DNA from: Aedes albopictus
Taxonomy: Eukaryota > Arthropoda > Insecta > Diptera > Culicidae
Direction: 5' to 3'
Length of the DNA: 64,000 bases
Assembly (NCBI RefSeq): GCF_035046485.1
Contig: NW_026917421.1
Location: forward strand, 36,001-100,000
This document shows, piece by piece, positions 11,471 through 23,224 of this stretch. The notes beneath the pieces are model-generated. The model was given only the letters and a program-made list of their open reading frames with translations. It was not told where the DNA came from and ran no database searches. Positions within the stretch are counted from its first letter, which is position 1. Each line of letters starts with the position of its first letter. Made by a program: the position numbers and the translations under genes.

Positions 11471-12299
11471 AAAACGGTGGTAAAATCAATTTTGCGAACG
11501 AATATAGATATTTTTTTGGTTGGCCGTTACGTCCTTCTAATGGTACTAAAATTGAAAAGAGGGTAGGCGCAATTTGTTTTCAGTTGACAGCCAGCTTACT
11601 CCCCTGGCTGCATCCTGCTCTTACCGATGTTTAAACAAACGGGTGAGAGCCGATGCAGCAACTTCAACCTACGTCGTTGAATATGACTATTATCTTCAAC
11701 TGTCGTTCTACCTACGATGTTTAGACTAAACTGGAAGCTCCTAAGAACACTAGCGCCACGTAGTAAGTGATTCTCGAACTAAGTTGTTTGCTATGCGAAA
11801 GTTCTTAGTCTTCTGAGTAACTTTGCCGAAGACAGTATCCTTCTAAGTGGCCAAGAATGCGAGATATACGACGTTTTGATTAAACTGAAAGCCTCTAAGA
11901 ACACTAGCGCCACGCAGTGAGTGAACTAAATTGTTTCAGGAGCAGTGTAGAAAAACGAAACGTTGTTGAAAACAATAGAAATACACTAGAACTCCAATAG
12001 CGCAGTACTCATTTTTCTTATTTAATTATTTTAATAAATATTAATTGTAATATTTGACTATTTTAAGTATCCATCTTGTAGAGGATCTTTTGTTTTGGTA
12101 AACAAAATTTATTTGACACTTCTAGGTAGTACCGCTATTGACGCCGTAAGGGCGTGGCAAACTAGATGTGAGTCACACGAACAGTCGCGACATTGGACTT
12201 CTGTGACTAGTTATTCTAATTTGAAATCTTCTTGCAAGGCATACTGCTTGTTGCATACGTCAGAAAAAAAAACATAAAATGTGGCTTCGTGGTCGTGCG
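11471..12299. other. non-coding stretch with a 154-bp spaced direct repeat
   Basis: The segment CTAAGAACACTAGCGCCACG occurs at about 11741 and again at about 11895, each followed by AGTRAGTGA. No gene is visible. The end (12280-12320: GTGGCTTCGTGGTCGTGCGGC...) resembles the tRNA-like head of a SINE, cut off by the palindromic MITE that follows. Confidence 0.4.
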
Positions 12300-12319
12300 G
12301 CTAGTGTCACCAAGCATTT

Positions 12320-12803
12320 AGCACTTAGACGCTAGATTGCATCGCAACCTAGCGATTTATGACCAAAAAGTTCAACAATACTTGCATCTTGTCACTTTAA
12401 TTTGAAGGAGAGAGAGTCGATGAAGAGAATGAATTAACTACATCGGCTGTTTTCCTACTCTCCGCATCGACTAATGTGGCGCTAGCTTCTATGCACGAAA
12501 AATCGCTAAAAGTAAATCGCAAAAATATTGTATGGCGAATACCATCTAAAGGCAAATTCTTCAAAGTGGAACACATTATTCGAAAAAATATTTGGTAGTG
12601 GTTGTGTACAATGGTGACCACTATTAAGCCTACCAAATATTTTTTCGGGAAAAGCTTTGTATTTCAAGTAATTCAAGTTTAGATGCATTTCGTTATACAA
12701 AATTAAATTGATTTACTCCTGCTGATCAACTGTGGCTGCGCTCAAAGCGGGTAGTCCATTCTCTCATGTTACTTTCGCCCTTATTCAAACTCAATCTAGA
12801 TAT
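12320..12803. mobile_element. broken copy of the 256-bp palindromic MITE
   Basis: 12325-12428 and 12755-12799 match the right half of the complete palindromes at 39621-39876 and 46278-46534. They share ACGCTAGATTGCATCGCAAC, the GAGAGAGTCGATGAAGAGA block and the CTCAATCTAG terminus. About 325 bp of unrelated sequence separates the two parts. The LTR retrotransposon at 12804 inserted directly after its end. Confidence 0.65.
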
Positions 12804-13861
12804 TGTAAGAAGAAGCTTTCAGCCCTTACCTGCTGTTACCCGGCAGGGCGGCCTAAAGCAGGGCACCTCCACTAATATTTGAATTTCGGATGGAATTCAA
12901 TGTAAAAATAATAATAAATCAATTTTGCAATAAACTTTTAATTAACTATCTGACCTGCGTTTTGCCCCACTATCCCCTAGGTGGCACTTCTCGATGATCG
13001 ACTCGTTGGGGCCCTTCGCTGGTGGTGGTTCACGGTGGTGGTCGTTTCTTTCGCTCCCGCACGGACTATGCGGAGCTTCTTCTTCTTCTGCTTCACTTTT
13101 GGGCACTTTTGGACTGTAAAACAGTCGTCCTTGACGTTTAGCTAGGGGGAAGAGCGGGCTCCTTTGTCGGATCCCCCCTAGCGACGGTGGTGTAAAAACA
13201 CCAAACTGCCTACTCGCCGTAGACAGTTCCGGCAGAAACCGCAGTTTCCAACCCAAGAATAGCACGCCCCTTTGTGCTTTCTTGCTTCGTCTTCCTTGGC
13301 AATTAGCTACACGGGCGAGACAAAGCTCTATTGGCTGAGCCCGTGTAGCGAAGACGGTGGGATATTGGACACTTTGCGAACCGCAATGGCGGTGGTCCTC
13401 ACCCTAGCACAGTACTTTCACTGCACTTCACTGTGCCCGAACCACGGGCCGGCACAAATGTTCGGGGGGATTACTGTTCACTTTCCACTCCCGACGAGGC
13501 TAGGAACAACCATCTAGCCTACGGACAACGCGAAAACGGCACTAAATTAATTACTTCGGCACGTATTCCGCGGAGTAAAAAGATGCGTCCGTCGCGATTC
13601 GTGGTTCGACACTTTCCCTTCTCTAATCAAAACAAAACAGCCACACACCGCAAACGATTGTTCTGCTGCTTGTTGCGGCTCGATGTGTGCCATGTGGTGG
13701 GGAGATTGGGGGTCAAATGCCTCACCGATACAATAAAATACGATTTTATTTCCCTATACTAATTTCACAAATTAAATAAAAATGACAAAATAACAATTTA
13801 AAATGATTCAAAACACAGTGGTGTTCACAAATTTAGAACAAAATTGTAACCACGAGTTACA
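12804..13861 (-). repeat. 3' LTR of the gag-only element
   Basis: 1058 bp, TG...CA. It is collinear with 18187-19244 at a constant offset of 5383 bases, with differences seen only near the first 15 bases and around 12899. Open frames inside it on both strands are identical in both LTRs and are not genes. Confidence 0.9.
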
Positions 13862-15622
13862 ATCTCGCCCACACCGAGGAGAAAAAAATTGTAAACAATT
13901 TTTTTGTACTATCCCTAACACCTAACACCGATAACAATAATAATGAAACGAATTAAAAGGAAATAAATTAACATGAAAATATGAATAAAATAAATAAAAA
14001 AAAGTGTAAATAAAAAATCTGCCTAACCTAACCACACAAAGACATTTTCCACAGATTAAAAGTGTTTACATAGACACAATCAGGGAAACGACCGAACAAA
14101 AGGGAAAAGCTAAATCGGTACATCGTCTCGTGGTAGTTCTGTAGACAAGGACTGGGACCCGTCGCTATTAACGGCACCAGACCACCCTCGGACACATCCG
14201 GTTCTCAATGGGAGAGCTAAGAATCTTCAACTCCCCCAGACCAATTCGGAATAACACTCAAAACAACCTGACTTCCTAAAACCCTGCTAGCCTCCGGTTG
14301 GAAGTAGCGTAGCAGAGGAACGGTTGTCGTGGTCTTGTTTTTTCAAGTTATTTTTTTTTTGACGTCCACTATTCCCGTCCTGACGGTATCCATACTTTCT
14401 CAACAGATGGGGTTCTAATTCAATCCTCATTCATCCAAAGTGTATCACTCATTCATCCCAATCACTGGCCTACGCGTACACACAATCACATAAGACATTT
14501 GAATGAACACCCCGCCATTTCCCACACTTTCACTCATTCTCATTCACTCTCATTATTTCCCTCAAACAATATAACTCATACAGCACACAAAATACCAAAA
14601 CAAACGGGCAATGGACGCAAGGTATTGTCTTTTACGCTACAAGTAATTCCTTTCCCAAGGATACTTGAGCAAGACACCGAACGTGAATGCAGATCAATTA
14701 CGAACTGATTCCGTAGGGAATCAGTCGAATTTCCCTGATTCTGGTAGATAAAATAACGAAGATAGAACAAATTAAAAAAAGATTAAAAGGTGTTGTCATC
14801 TATGCGCGGGAAATAAACATGAAGATAACTCTCAGTATACAGGTGCACATACATAGATGACCTCCCGAATGGATCGGCGATCGCGGTTTGAGTCCTTCTG
14901 TCAGGGAAGGAAGATTAAGTTGGGGTGTTGATAATGAATTGAGGTGATGAACCCTAGAGGTTCACAACCTCGAAGAGTTGTCAGGTGCCGGGAGATTTAG
15001 GTGTCGGCTCCTGAGGAAAGAAGATGATTGCCAGCGCGAAGTGATGCGTGATGCCCCCGGATCCATCGATCTTCGGAAGCTCCCAAGTGAGCAACCTGGT
15101 GAAGTCGATATGGTGGATCCGAGGAGCTCGTGGAAGATTTTATATTCACGCTGGCTTGGGAAAATTTGCTGTCACCCTCCAACGGCTCAATCAGGCTGTG
15201 TGGGCGACACCATTCTTCTTCAGGTGAGTATTGTGATTAAAGCTAGTGTACTAACCAGTGTCCTAGTATTGACAACCGTGATTGTCAAGCCAATGTTTGA
15301 CAGCCTTGGGCTGCCGCTAAGATTCTGGAATCGGGCACTCCCCGGTGTTCCACTAACTTTTCCCACAACCTCACACTGAATTTGATATCTACTTGCAGGC
15401 CATCGTTGAGCAATATGCAAGCAACCGATGCCTGGATCAAAATAATGGGGAAGTATTAAAAATTTGAAGTTAAATTTAATATTCACTCTCACTGTACCAA
15501 TTTGGGGAAAATTTGCTCTGAAAATTATTTGATTGAGAAACTCTATTTGAAGAATTGGTACAGGTAGGAGCTACGGGAATTTTCTATTGAAGATTTACAG
15601 AGAGATTAGATTTCCAACACGT
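13862..15622 (-). other. non-coding 3' interior of the gag-only element, where pol is missing
   Basis: This 1.76 kb between the gag stop and the 3' LTR holds no reverse-transcriptase or integrase motifs on either strand. It contains A/T-rich tracts and, at 14490-14560, a CATTCACTCTCATT-like simple region. The last bases before the LTR (GGTGTGGGCGAGAT on the minus strand) are purine-rich and may act as the polypurine tract. Confidence 0.7.
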
Positions 15623-17797
15623 TTAGTTGGATCTAATCCCATTTTGCAAGCAATAAGGGCACCGAGAAGCTTCAAAACCCTTAAATCCACACAGTACGCA
15701 GAAAACACGCTTGGGCTTAGAACACTTTTCGTGTTCATGCCCCTGAATCCCACAGTTGTAACACACTCCTAAGTGTGGCGGACGATGTTTGTCCACCAGG
15801 GAGCTCAAACTTATAATGCCTTCTCGTTGCGATTGTGGAGATTTAGGGATTGTACCAGTCTTCTCTCGGAGATTTATTTCACGTCGACCTCCCGTTTCCT
15901 TGAAACGAAGAGGTGGAGGTCTATTTCGTTTTGGTGACGATGGAGGGCTATTCTTGTTGTAGAATACCCTTGGTTTATACCCATTTCCATTGTCACGAGA
16001 TTGTTGTTGCTGCTGGCTTTTTCTAGAACCATCGTAGGCAGGCTTGCTTGAAATTGTAGATACTTCCTTGGGAACTCCAAATACTTTTTGGTAAATGGAG
16101 GTTTTGGAAGCATCTATAGTCTTTCCGATGAGCATCAACTCGGACAATGTGTTCACCGGCTTGAAGACGAGTACCTGTTTGTAATCAGGCCTCAGGTTTC
16201 GCTTGAGGATGTCGAGCTTCTCGTGGGAACTTAGCGGCGCAGGCATAGCACGGAAGATCTTCTCCATCTCAAGATAAAAGTCTTGGAAGGATTCATTCCT
16301 CTGCTGTCGCCGCTGAGACGCTTTCATCCTCAGCGCAGCATCAAGTTCCGGGTGCACGAAGTTCGCCTTCAACTCGCACACCAGATGGTTCCAGTTGTAG
16401 AACCGCTTCTGGGAACGCATCGCTTGAAACCAAGCCAACGCGTTACCGGTGAACAAATGCATTGCCGAGCTAAAGAGTTCTGCCTCGGACATTTGTTCTG
16501 ACTCAGCGTAATGATGGACACATTCCAAAAATTCGTTGAGTCCCATTCCTTCGTCATTTCCAGCGTACTTCCTGATTTTCCAATCGGCCACCCGTTGGGG
16601 CCGACGCTGGTAACCGGTGATCTCCACCGATGCTGCTCTTTCCGATTGACGCGGAAGCGTTAAATTCGGAAGAGTAGTCTGTTGATAAAAGTTCTGGGAA
16701 TTATGCGAAGGTCCGAGATTATCAAAACTTTTGGAATTGTCCGCATTACGGTAGTCAAAACGTCTTTGAAATAGTTGATTGGGTAGTCCAAAGTTCTTGC
16801 TAGAAGTTTGCTTCTGCAGGTTCTCTGGAGTACCCAAACCTTCTAACGCTTGCTGATCAAAATCAGACAAATCCGGTAAATCGGGACTTTGTTGCAATCG
16901 AAGATCTTGCGTATCTACCGGGAAACTCTGAGAGTTTGCGTTAGGTATAATTTTGTTGACGATGTCCTGTAACTCAGAAATTTTATCGCGAAGTGTTTGC
17001 ACTTCGCGGTTAGTTTTCTGTAGTCCGGAAGCAATCGTACCAATGGACGCAAGGCCGCTACCTAGTTTTCTGACTACATCTTCAAGTGAATCCACTCTGG
17101 ATGCAGTCCTAGTTTCGCTTTGATTGATTTGCTCTTGCGTCCTTTTTATCTCCGCCCGTATGTCAAGTAAGACATCGCGAATTTCTTCGCCCACCGCCTG
17201 ATTGGAGGATGCTTCAACGATTGGAAGTTGGTTTCCTTTCGGTGAAACATCCTTTCCCGCGGCAATTTGAGCCAGCAAATCCTCACCATCATCTTCTTTG
17301 TCTTCCTCGGTTGGCGTGAGGGGAGGCACCAAACTATTCGCGAAGTGGTAGTTATGGAGGGCTACCACATCGCTCAACAAATCTACAAATGCCTTATTGG
17401 CCTCCCCCACGACATAGTTTTTGACGATCTGGAGCCGAGCACCCAGATGGAGCAATCTGCTCCGGTAAACCTCCTTGTTCGGACACCTGTACCCCAAATC
17501 CTCCTTCATGGACTCAAATTTGCCACGACAAAGCTCCAATTCAGCGTCAATATCCCCTTCAAAGGAGCGGACAGCGGTCTCAGAGCATTTCTGCTCACTG
17601 ACCAAAAACGCTCGCAGTCGACGACGCTTTTTGGAACTCGATTCACCCGATTCAGGAGGGATAACAACACCGCGGGAGTTCAATTCAAAGTCAATTTCGT
17701 CAGGTTCTAAGTGATCGGCACGCAAATGGAAATAGGCGACGTTGAACTCCCCCAACGTCAACATGTCGATCGGCATTTTGACGAATGAGCAACACAA
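15623..17797 (-). CDS. retrotransposon Gag polyprotein, 724 aa, intact
   Basis: The only protein of the LTR element at 12804-19244. It would form the cytoplasmic particle that packages element RNA. Residues 1-200 hold a charged helical region (KKRRRLRAF, many Glu/Lys). About 205-290 looks like a coiled coil (EEIRDVLLDIRAEIKRTQ...LRDKISELQDIVNKI). About 420-560 matches the retrotransposon gag capsid pattern (WKIRKYAGNDEGMGLNEFLE, FTGNALAWFQAM, FHPELDAALR-like block, RRQQRNESFQDFYLEME). The C-terminus has a zinc knuckle, CYNCGIQGHEHEKC, then more Cys pairs (CVLCGFKGFEASRCPYC). It starts at MCCSF; MPIDM seven codons later is also possible. There is no stop or frameshift. It ends just after the Cys-rich tail, with no fused protease. 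Confidence 0.88.
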   Translation of the reverse strand: MCCSFVKMPIDMLTLGEFNVAYFHLRADHLEPDEIDFELNSRGVVIPPESGESSSKKRRRLRAFLVSEQKCSETAVRSFEGDIDAELELCRGKFESMKEDLGYRCPNKEVYRSRLLHLGARLQIVKNYVVGEANKAFVDLLSDVVALHNYHFANSLVPPLTPTEEDKEDDGEDLLAQIAAGKDVSPKGNQLPIVEASSNQAVGEEIRDVLLDIRAEIKRTQEQINQSETRTASRVDSLEDVVRKLGSGLASIGTIASGLQKTNREVQTLRDKISELQDIVNKIIPNANSQSFPVDTQDLRLQQSPDLPDLSDFDQQALEGLGTPENLQKQTSSKNFGLPNQLFQRRFDYRNADNSKSFDNLGPSHNSQNFYQQTTLPNLTLPRQSERAASVEITGYQRRPQRVADWKIRKYAGNDEGMGLNEFLECVHHYAESEQMSEAELFSSAMHLFTGNALAWFQAMRSQKRFYNWNHLVCELKANFVHPELDAALRMKASQRRQQRNESFQDFYLEMEKIFRAMPAPLSSHEKLDILKRNLRPDYKQVLVFKPVNTLSELMLIGKTIDASKTSIYQKVFGVPKEVSTISSKPAYDGSRKSQQQQQSRDNGNGYKPRVFYNKNSPPSSPKRNRPPPLRFKETGGRREINLREKTGTIPKSPQSQREGIISLSSLVDKHRPPHLGVCYNCGIQGHEHEKCSKPKRVFCVLCGFKGFEASRCPYCLQNGIRSN

Positions 17798-18186
17798 ATT
17801 TTCAAAATGTGGACGAAATCAAAACTTACCAACTGTTTCGTTAGTATAAATACGGTGAGGAACCAATTTTAGGCTTACTGACGGTTCCAAAATGGTTCTC
17901 GGTCACCAGGTTGCCTCAAATGTTACCCCAAATCGGCCTAAGAGAATCAAAAATCCCGCCCTGAGAACAAAGAGACCCAAAATGTACCAATTCGTTCTGC
18001 AGACAAGACGAATAACCGATTTAGGAGGAACACAACAATGTAAAATAAATTAAACGACCCCGCGACTGTGAAAAATATCCCCATCACTGTGTTTATTCCA
18101 CCCAAAATCTAAATTTTGGTGGAAGTACCCCTCGCTCAGTGGGAAAAATCGCAGATTTTTCCGCAAAATTTACGTTGGGCGCCAAT
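17798..18186 (-). promoter_or_regulatory. leader of the gag-only element with tRNA-Lys primer site
   Basis: The stretch between 5' LTR and gag carries TGGCGCCCAACG on the minus strand at 18173-18184, two bases from the LTR. It complements the 3' end of insect tRNA-Lys(CUU), including CCA, the gypsy-type primer. The rest is untranslated leader. Confidence 0.75.
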
Positions 18187-19244
18187 TGTAAGGAAAAGCT
18201 TTCAGCCCTTACCTGCTGTTACCCGGCAGGGCGGCCTAAAGCAGGGCACCTCCACTAATATTTGAATTTCGGATGGAATTAAATGTAAAAATAATAATAA
18301 ATCAATTTTGCAATAAACTTTTAATTAACTATCTGACCTGCGTTTTGCCCCACTATCCCCTAGGTGGCACTTCTCGATGATCGACTCGTTGGGGCCCTTC
18401 GCTGGTGGTGGTTCACGGTGGTGGTCGTTTCTTTCGCTCCCGCACGGACTATGCGGAGCTTCTTCTTCTTCTGCTTCACTTTTGGGCACTTTTGGACTGT
18501 AAAACAGTCGTCCTTGACGTTTAGCTAGGGGGAAGAGCGGGCTCCTTTGTCGGATCCCCCCTAGCGACGGTGGTGTAAAAACACCAAACTGCCTACTCGC
18601 CGTAGACAGTTCCGGCAGAAACCGCAGTTTCCAACCCAAGAATAGCACGCCCCTTTGTGCTTTCTTGCTTCGTCTTCCTTGGCAATTAGCTACACGGGCG
18701 AGACAAAGCTCTATTGGCTGAGCCCGTGTAGCGAAGACGGTGGGATATTGGACACTTTGCGAACCGCAATGGCGGTGGTCCTCACCCTAGCACAGTACTT
18801 TCACTGCACTTCACTGTGCCCGAACCACGGGCCGGCACAAATGTTCGGGGGGATTACTGTTCACTTTCCACTCCCGACGAGGCTAGGAACAACCATCTAG
18901 CCTACGGACAACGCGAAAACGGCACTAAATTAATTACTTCGGCACGTATTCCGCGGAGTAAAAAGATGCGTCCGTCGCGATTCGTGGTTCGACACTTTCC
19001 CTTCTCTAATCAAAACAAAACAGCCACACACCGCAAACGATTGTTCTGCTGCTTGTTGCGGCTCGATGTGTGCCATGTGGTGGGGAGATTGGGGGTCAAA
19101 TGCCTCACCGATACAATAAAATACGATTTTATTTCCCTATACTAATTTCACAAATTAAATAAAAATGACAAAATAACAATTTAAAATGATTCAAAACACA
19201 GTGGTGTTCACAAATTTAGAACAAAATTGTAACCACGAGTTACA
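18187..19244 (-). repeat. 5' LTR of the gag-only element
   Basis: 1058 bp with TGTAA...TTACA termini, followed by the TSD copy ATAT (19245-19248). In minus orientation it would contain the promoter and transcription start of the element. Confidence 0.9.
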
Positions 19245-19248
19245 ATAT

Positions 19249-19400
19249 ATGGAGAAAAATATGTTTTTATATTGTTATGATACTTAACAACCCGTATAAT
19301 ATATTGTAAAAATCTTATTTACAATTTACTGTATGGTGTCTACATCACATTTTATTGTTTTTGTATTTTTATTTTTACAGTGGTGTCTATTGTAAAAATA
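19249..19400. repeat. dispersed AT-rich repeat, copy also at 29635-29735
   Basis: The segment GATACTTAACAACCCGTATA followed by ATATATTGTAAAAATCT...GTATGGTGTCTACAT is almost repeated at 29660-29733. A looser relative lies at 27270-27430. No coding content. Its family is not identified. Confidence 0.5.
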
Positions 19401-19699
19401 TGGATCTAAATAGTACTGTTACAATACAACGTTCGGTTTTTCTACTGTATTTTTTATTCGGGACACGTTTGCGATCAATTTCCACCAGTGGCTGACGGAC
19501 GATGCAGCGGTGAACGACCGGGAGACAAAGCACGATAAACGAGTGCACAGATGAACATTGAGTTCACTGAGCCAGAAATTTTTTGACAGCACAGCGGGGT
19601 CGACTTTCAACAACTTCTACTCAGAGATGCATCACCAAAATGCGCTGATAATATTTTTCTTTGATTTCTTATTTACATGAATTTACATTTAAAGTGAAC

Positions 19700-22190
19700 G
19701 GTAAGCAAAAAAATGGTCTCAGACCATATCTGAACCGGTAGTGTCCCGGAACTGGTTCCGGGTGTCCCGCCGGAACTGGCCAAACATAAATGTGAACTAA
19801 ACTCATGCATGCGACAAATCAAACCGCGGCTTTTTCGATAATCTGATGAACAATAAGCAGGATAATATAGTCAGACCATATCGCAACCGGTAGTATTCCG
19901 GAACCGGTTCCAGATGACTTGCCGGAGGTGGCCAAGTATAAAAGTTACCCAAACCTAAGCATGCGACATATCAAATAGTGGCTTTTTTGATATCCTAATT
20001 AACAGTAAGCAGGAAAATATTCTCAGAACATATCTGAACCGATAGTGATCTGGAACCGGTTCCGGGTGTTACGCCGGAAGTGGCCAAATATAAAAGTAAA
20101 CTGCATGCGACATATCAAACCACGTCTTTTTCAATAACCCGATGAACAGTAAGCAGGAAACAGTCTCAGACCATATCGGAACAGGTAGTGTTCCGGAACC
20201 GGTTCCAGTTCCAGGTGTCCCGCCGGTGGTGGCCGAGTATAAAAATTAACCAAACCTATGCATGCGACATATCAAATAGTGGCTTTTTTTGATATCCTGA
20301 AGAACAGCAAGCAGGAAAATATTTTCAAAATATATATGAACCGGTAGATCCGGAACCGGTTCCGGGTGTCCCACCGGAAATGGCCAAACATAAAAATGAA
20401 CTAAACCCATGCATGCGACACATCAAATCGCGGATTTTAGGTATCTTGATTTGGCAAAAAAAAAGTTTCCGATTACGGGTGCCCCACCGGAAGTGGTCAA
20501 ATATAAAGGAGAACCAAACCCATAAATGCGACAAATTAAATGACTTTTTAGGTAACCTGATGAACGGTTAACACGAAGAAAAATACTTTACTATACTTTG
20601 GAAAACCAATAGTGTGCCGAAACCGGTTCCAGGTGCCTCGCCGGAAGTGTGGTCAAATGTAGAACAGAACCAAACGCAGCCCACATTTAAGACTACCGGT
20701 AGTGTTCTGGAACAAGTTTCGAGTGTCTCGCCGGAACTGGTGAAATGCACAAATGAATCACACCCATGCATACGGTACATCAATTCGCAAATTTTCAGGA
20801 ATGTGATTAACAATTTGCATGAACCTACTCTGAGACTACATCAGGGACAATCGATAAGTGGTAAAATGTGAAATTGAACCAAACCCATGTGTGTGGTACC
20901 ATAAATTCACGCTAATTCGACAGTGATTGCAGTCAAATTACCTGGATAAGCTTTTAATTCGATAAACTAACTCTATTTTAGTTTTTGTTTAGATTTTAGG
21001 ATTCGTTTTTGAATACAAATTCTACAGGTACTGTAGTGGCACGAAATCATAGCTTGTTCATTTTACGATTGTTGGCTTCCGAAGTTCACTGCGGTTGATC
21101 ACCAGTCGGATCAAGTGTCGGAAAGCACAAAATTTGAACTTCCGGAAATAACAGCTGCACGAGGAGCCGCTGCGGGTGTGAGTAACAGCACAATATCGGA
21201 TCATCCGTGTTTAGAGTATTACACTGTGACATTTGATCATTTTTTAATTCGACAAATGTCGAATGAGAGGGGTACGAATTTAAAAGTGTCGTATTAAAGA
21301 GTGATGAATACGCAATGCTTGACATAACATCAAATAGCAGCTTTTTATTAACACTATGATCGATTCGTAAGAACATAGCCTCAGACTGTTGGCGCGACTG
21401 GAGTAGCTAAGCTATTGTAGCTAAGTAGCTAAGATAGAGATAGTAGCACATAGAGATAGAGAGAGAAGACAATATAAATAGAACGTTGTGAATTGAAGAA
21501 GCTAGAGTTGTATAATTGATTTGATAATATTTAATAGGTTTGAAACCATAATAAGGCGGATAGAAGCACCGATAATTGTAAGTAAAAATCGTGTATTATA
21601 TTGCTAGGATTATTGAATGAATAAATATTATTTGCAGTTCAAGCTGATCACTGAAAATCAATATCTTTTGATCTGCTCCGAAAGACGGTGCGCTGTTGGT
21701 GGTTGAACCATCGCAACACAGACCATATTTTAGACAACCGGTAGTGTCTCGAAACCGGTTCTGGGTGTCCCACTAGAAGTGGTTAAATGTAAAAATGATC
21801 TATACCCACCCATGCATGAGATAAGTCAAATCGTGGTTTTTAGGTAACCATATGAATTTCAACAATAAAATAGGCCTAATCAAAAGACGTTTAAAATCAG
21901 CTGATTTTGGGGACCTTTGACAGTTCTCCTATGAAAATGACAGTTCAACCTTTGTTCGGCAGTTGTAAACAGTGGCATACACGGACCTGTCATCTGAAAA
22001 GGCCTGTAGTCTCAGATTTGGGAGACCCGGTAGTGCTCTGGAACCTGTTCCTGTACCGCATCGATAGTAATAAAATATACCATCATGCGACACATCACAT
22101 TTCGGATTTTTAATTAACCTGAGGAACGGTTAACTAGAAAATAAGCTCATACCACATTAGAGACAACCGGTAGGGTTGCACAACCAGCGT
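19700..22190. repeat. degraded tandem array of about 150-bp monomers
   Basis: Units start near 19718, 19870, 20022, 20164 and 20323 (spacing 142-159 bp). Each carries CAGACCATATCTGAACCGGT, a palindrome-like CCGGAACCGGTTCCGG core, GCCGGAAGTGGCCAAATATA, CATGCGACATATCAAA and GATGAACAGTAAGCAGGAAA. Later units (20590, 20690, 21720, 22010, 22160) are increasingly broken by deletions and an unrelated stretch at about 20880-21700. It is a decayed satellite or minisatellite; no gene lies inside. Confidence 0.75.
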
Positions 22191-23200
22191 TTGATGCTTC
22201 GCCAGAACTACTAAAGTGAATAAAATCAATGCAAGCGGTAAAAATGTGTAAGAGAACAAAATCTTGACAAATTACTCAGTTCTGCTTATACGTTGAACAT
22301 AACGTCGGACTACAGTATGCAGCAGGAGAAAATGCGAGTGTTTATCAACTTCAAACCTCGTTTTCGTCCATTTGACGTTAACCAATCTATGTTTCAACGT
22401 TCCATGATCTTTATTAGGCTAGTTTTCTGAAAAATTAATTAAAAATTTTCATAATTCTGTCACTAATCTTTACAGGGCGGCGCTTGAAGCTGAAGACTAT
22501 CACAATTTTCAAACCACAGAAAAGTACACAGATTGCTAAATTTCGTATCTGATAAAACAAAATGTTTAATTTTCTCTACAGTATCATAAAATATATGTAC
22601 TTATTTCATCTAGTGTGTGAAACTACATGGCTCTGGATCAGTGTGGTCTGGTTGTTCATCGAATTTAGGCTAATTTTGTTACTGTTGTTACGTTTGTAAA
22701 TAGTTGTGAACATTTTGTCAGTTGATTTTCCATTTTATACTAAGGTTTGTACATCTGTCCCTGAATTTGAATGTGCATTTGTAGTGCTCCAAACATTTTA
22801 GGAGTGATCCAGTACAAAACACACAAGCCGTCCCTTAACACGGACATCAAATTGTAGACGGTCTTGTGTTGTTGCTCAAATCAGGATGCCCTTAGGATTA
22901 GAAATTCCTAGACTAAAACAAGCTATGTAAGCAAGTAACGCTGCGAACAAAAGGCAATCCGCCAGAAGAAATACGATTAAAGGATTGACTGATGGACCAA
23001 GAACAAAAATGAAACCACGTCATCCTGGGTTCGGACTTAGTTATCTATTTGGATAACTGGGCACAATTTATGTTATGTGTTGCATGTTTGTGTTTTGTGC
23101 ATTTGTAATGTTCCATTTTGTTTTTCGTATCTAAGTTCCCAGACGTGGGGCCCGATACGGAAAATAAAATGCGCATTTGTAGGGTTCTAAGTTGTGTTTT
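22191..23200. other. non-coding sequence upstream of an orphan primer site
   Basis: No gene recognised. From about 23070 it becomes rich in the pattern GTGTTTTGT..GCATTTGTA..GGTTC. This repeats two to three times and leads into the primer-site match at 23207. It may be the remains of an LTR. Confidence 0.3.
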
Positions 23201-23206
23201 GTAACA

Positions 23207-23224
23207 TGGCGCCCAACGTGGGGC
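23207..23224 (+). other. 18-nt tRNA-Lys primer-binding-site match (LTR element relic)
   Basis: TGGCGCCCAACGTGGGGC complements the last 18 nt of insect tRNA-Lys(CUU), CCA included, the usual length of a retroelement primer site. The preceding bases, GTAACA, look like an LTR terminus. No gag or pol follows; the next recognisable unit is a SINE at 23459. A diverged partial copy (CCCAGACGTGGGGC) lies near 23140. Confidence 0.55.

Larger units (their letters stand above)
12804..19244 (-). mobile_element. complete gag-only LTR retrotransposon (Ty3/gypsy-like, TR-GAG type)
   Basis: Two 1058-bp LTRs (12804-13861 and 18187-19244) with TGTAA...TTACA ends flank a 4.3-kb interior. A 4-bp TSD ATAT borders the element. 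On the minus strand the order is 5' LTR, 2-nt spacer, primer site matching the tRNA-Lys 3' end (TGGCGCCCAACG, 18173-18184), gag, a long non-coding tail and the 3' LTR. No protease, reverse transcriptase, RNase H or integrase is present anywhere inside. It must therefore use enzymes of another element. The LTRs differ at only a few bases across about 1 kb, so the insertion is young. Confidence 0.9.

Noticed and set aside
12942..13762. Three open frames of 81-109 codons, repeated at 18325-19145
   Set aside because: They are inside the two LTRs, on both strands, identical because the LTRs are identical.
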